From Actinomycetota bacterium (GTDB lineage Bacteria; Actinomycetota; Actinomycetes; Nanopelagicales; Nanopelagicaceae), in NCBI GenBank assembly GCA_009699825.1, contig WLNM01000013.1, positions 1-15,756 of the forward strand: 15,756 bases of DNA. The letters are read 5' to 3'. Positions 15,372 through 15,756 of the stretch are shown piece after piece. Within the stretch, counting starts at the first letter, position 1. The number at the start of each line of letters is the position of its first letter. Under the pieces are notes generated by a model that made no database searches, had not been told where the DNA came from, and saw nothing but the letters and a program-made list of their open reading frames with translations. A program made the position numbers and the translations under genes.

Positions 15372-15756
15372 TTACAAGTGCGCGCTTCTTCTGGATTAAA
15401 TCCTTGGCAACACGAACCGCTGTTGAGGCATCGGCTGCAAAGCCATCTGCTCCAACTGCATCTGCATATTCCTGTGTTACGGGTGCGCCACCCACCATGA
15501 TGATTACCTTGTCGCGTAGACCGGCCTTAGTAATCTCGTGAATGTTGACCTTAAACATTGGCATTGTTGTTGTGAGAAATGCTGACATTCCCAGAATATC
15601 TGGTTGGTGTTCGTTGATTGCTGCAATGAATTTTTCAGGAGCAACCTGTACACCGATATCAATAACCTTAAAACCAGCTCCTTCGAGCATGATATTTACA
15701 AGGTTCTTGCCGATGTCGTGCACATCGCCTTTAACTGTTCCCATAAGGAATGTGCC
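15364..15756 (-). CDS. Corrinoid (B12-binding) protein of a methyltransferase system (5' partial)
   Basis: Methyl carrier between a substrate methyltransferase and the pterin-binding enzyme. The frame is open through the window end, so the ATG at 15744 is internal. The N-terminal helical cap domain and the true start lie outside. The visible 130 residues are the cobalamin-binding Rossmann domain. They contain GDVHDIGKN with the D-x-H-x-x-G cobalt-ligating histidine, GMSAFLTTTM (the S-x-L type loop), and VGGAPVTQEYADAVGADGFAADAS at the C-terminal nucleotide-tail site (longest quoted parts only). It resembles MtgC/MttC/MtbC proteins of roughly 210-230 residues rather than MetH. The gene overlaps the MetV-like gene by 8 bp. 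A substrate-specific methyltransferase (MttB/MtgB family) would be expected further upstream. Confidence 0.92.
   Translation of the reverse strand, partial: GTFLMGTVKGDVHDIGKNLVNIMLEGAGFKVIDIGVQVAPEKFIAAINEHQPDILGMSAFLTTTMPMFKVNIHEITKAGLRDKVIIMVGGAPVTQEYADAVGADGFAADASTAVRVAKDLIQKKRALVNA

Noticed and set aside
1..15756. Mobile elements, CRISPR arrays, tRNA or rRNA genes, riboswitches
   Set aside because: None seen. Nearly every base is in a recognised coding sequence, intergenic gaps are at most 13 bases, and I noticed no direct repeat array or terminal inverted repeats.

Overview
The window is almost entirely protein-coding: 13 genes in two convergent, tightly packed operons, with no gap over 15 bases. 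Both operons start outside the window, so no promoter is visible and the first gene of each is cut by the window edge. By eye the DNA is of low-to-mid GC (roughly mid-40s percent), with GCA-rich alanine codons, short intergenic spacing and many TAATG and ATGA overlaps. That fits a streamlined free-living bacterium. A low-GC planktonic actinomycete is my best guess, but nothing here proves the lineage. The genes point to an organism with an oxidative, NAD-linked C1 metabolism.

Plus strand, 1-10715: a dimethylglycine/sarcosine dehydrogenase-like flavoprotein with a C-terminal GcvT (tetrahydrofolate, THF) half, 5' truncated; etfB and etfA; fhs (formate-THF ligase); and fdsG, fdsB and fdsA, the soluble NAD-dependent molybdenum formate dehydrogenase. 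The last ~65 residues of FdsA look like the normally separate small subunit FdsD.

Minus strand, 15756-10704: a corrinoid protein (5' truncated); a MetV-like Cys-rich protein; metF; a pterin-binding corrinoid/THF methyltransferase (MtgA/AcsE type); a RACo-type reductive activator of corrinoid proteins; and a DUF1638 protein, whose stop region overlaps that of fdsA by 12 bp.

Inferred joint role: methyl groups from N-methylated (or other methylated) compounds enter the THF pool by two routes. One is oxidative: dehydrogenase plus GcvT domain give methylene-THF, with electrons going to ETF. The other is corrinoid-dependent: a substrate methyltransferase not in the window passes methyl to the corrinoid protein, the pterin-binding enzyme moves it to THF, and MetF/MetV oxidise methyl-THF to methylene-THF. 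After oxidation to formyl-THF (FolD-type enzyme not in the window), Fhs run in reverse would release formate and ATP, and FdsGBA would oxidise formate to CO2 with NADH. Acetogen-type parts thus sit next to an aerobic-style demethylation and formate oxidation chain. The stepwise assignments rest on recognisable motifs; the integrated pathway is inference.
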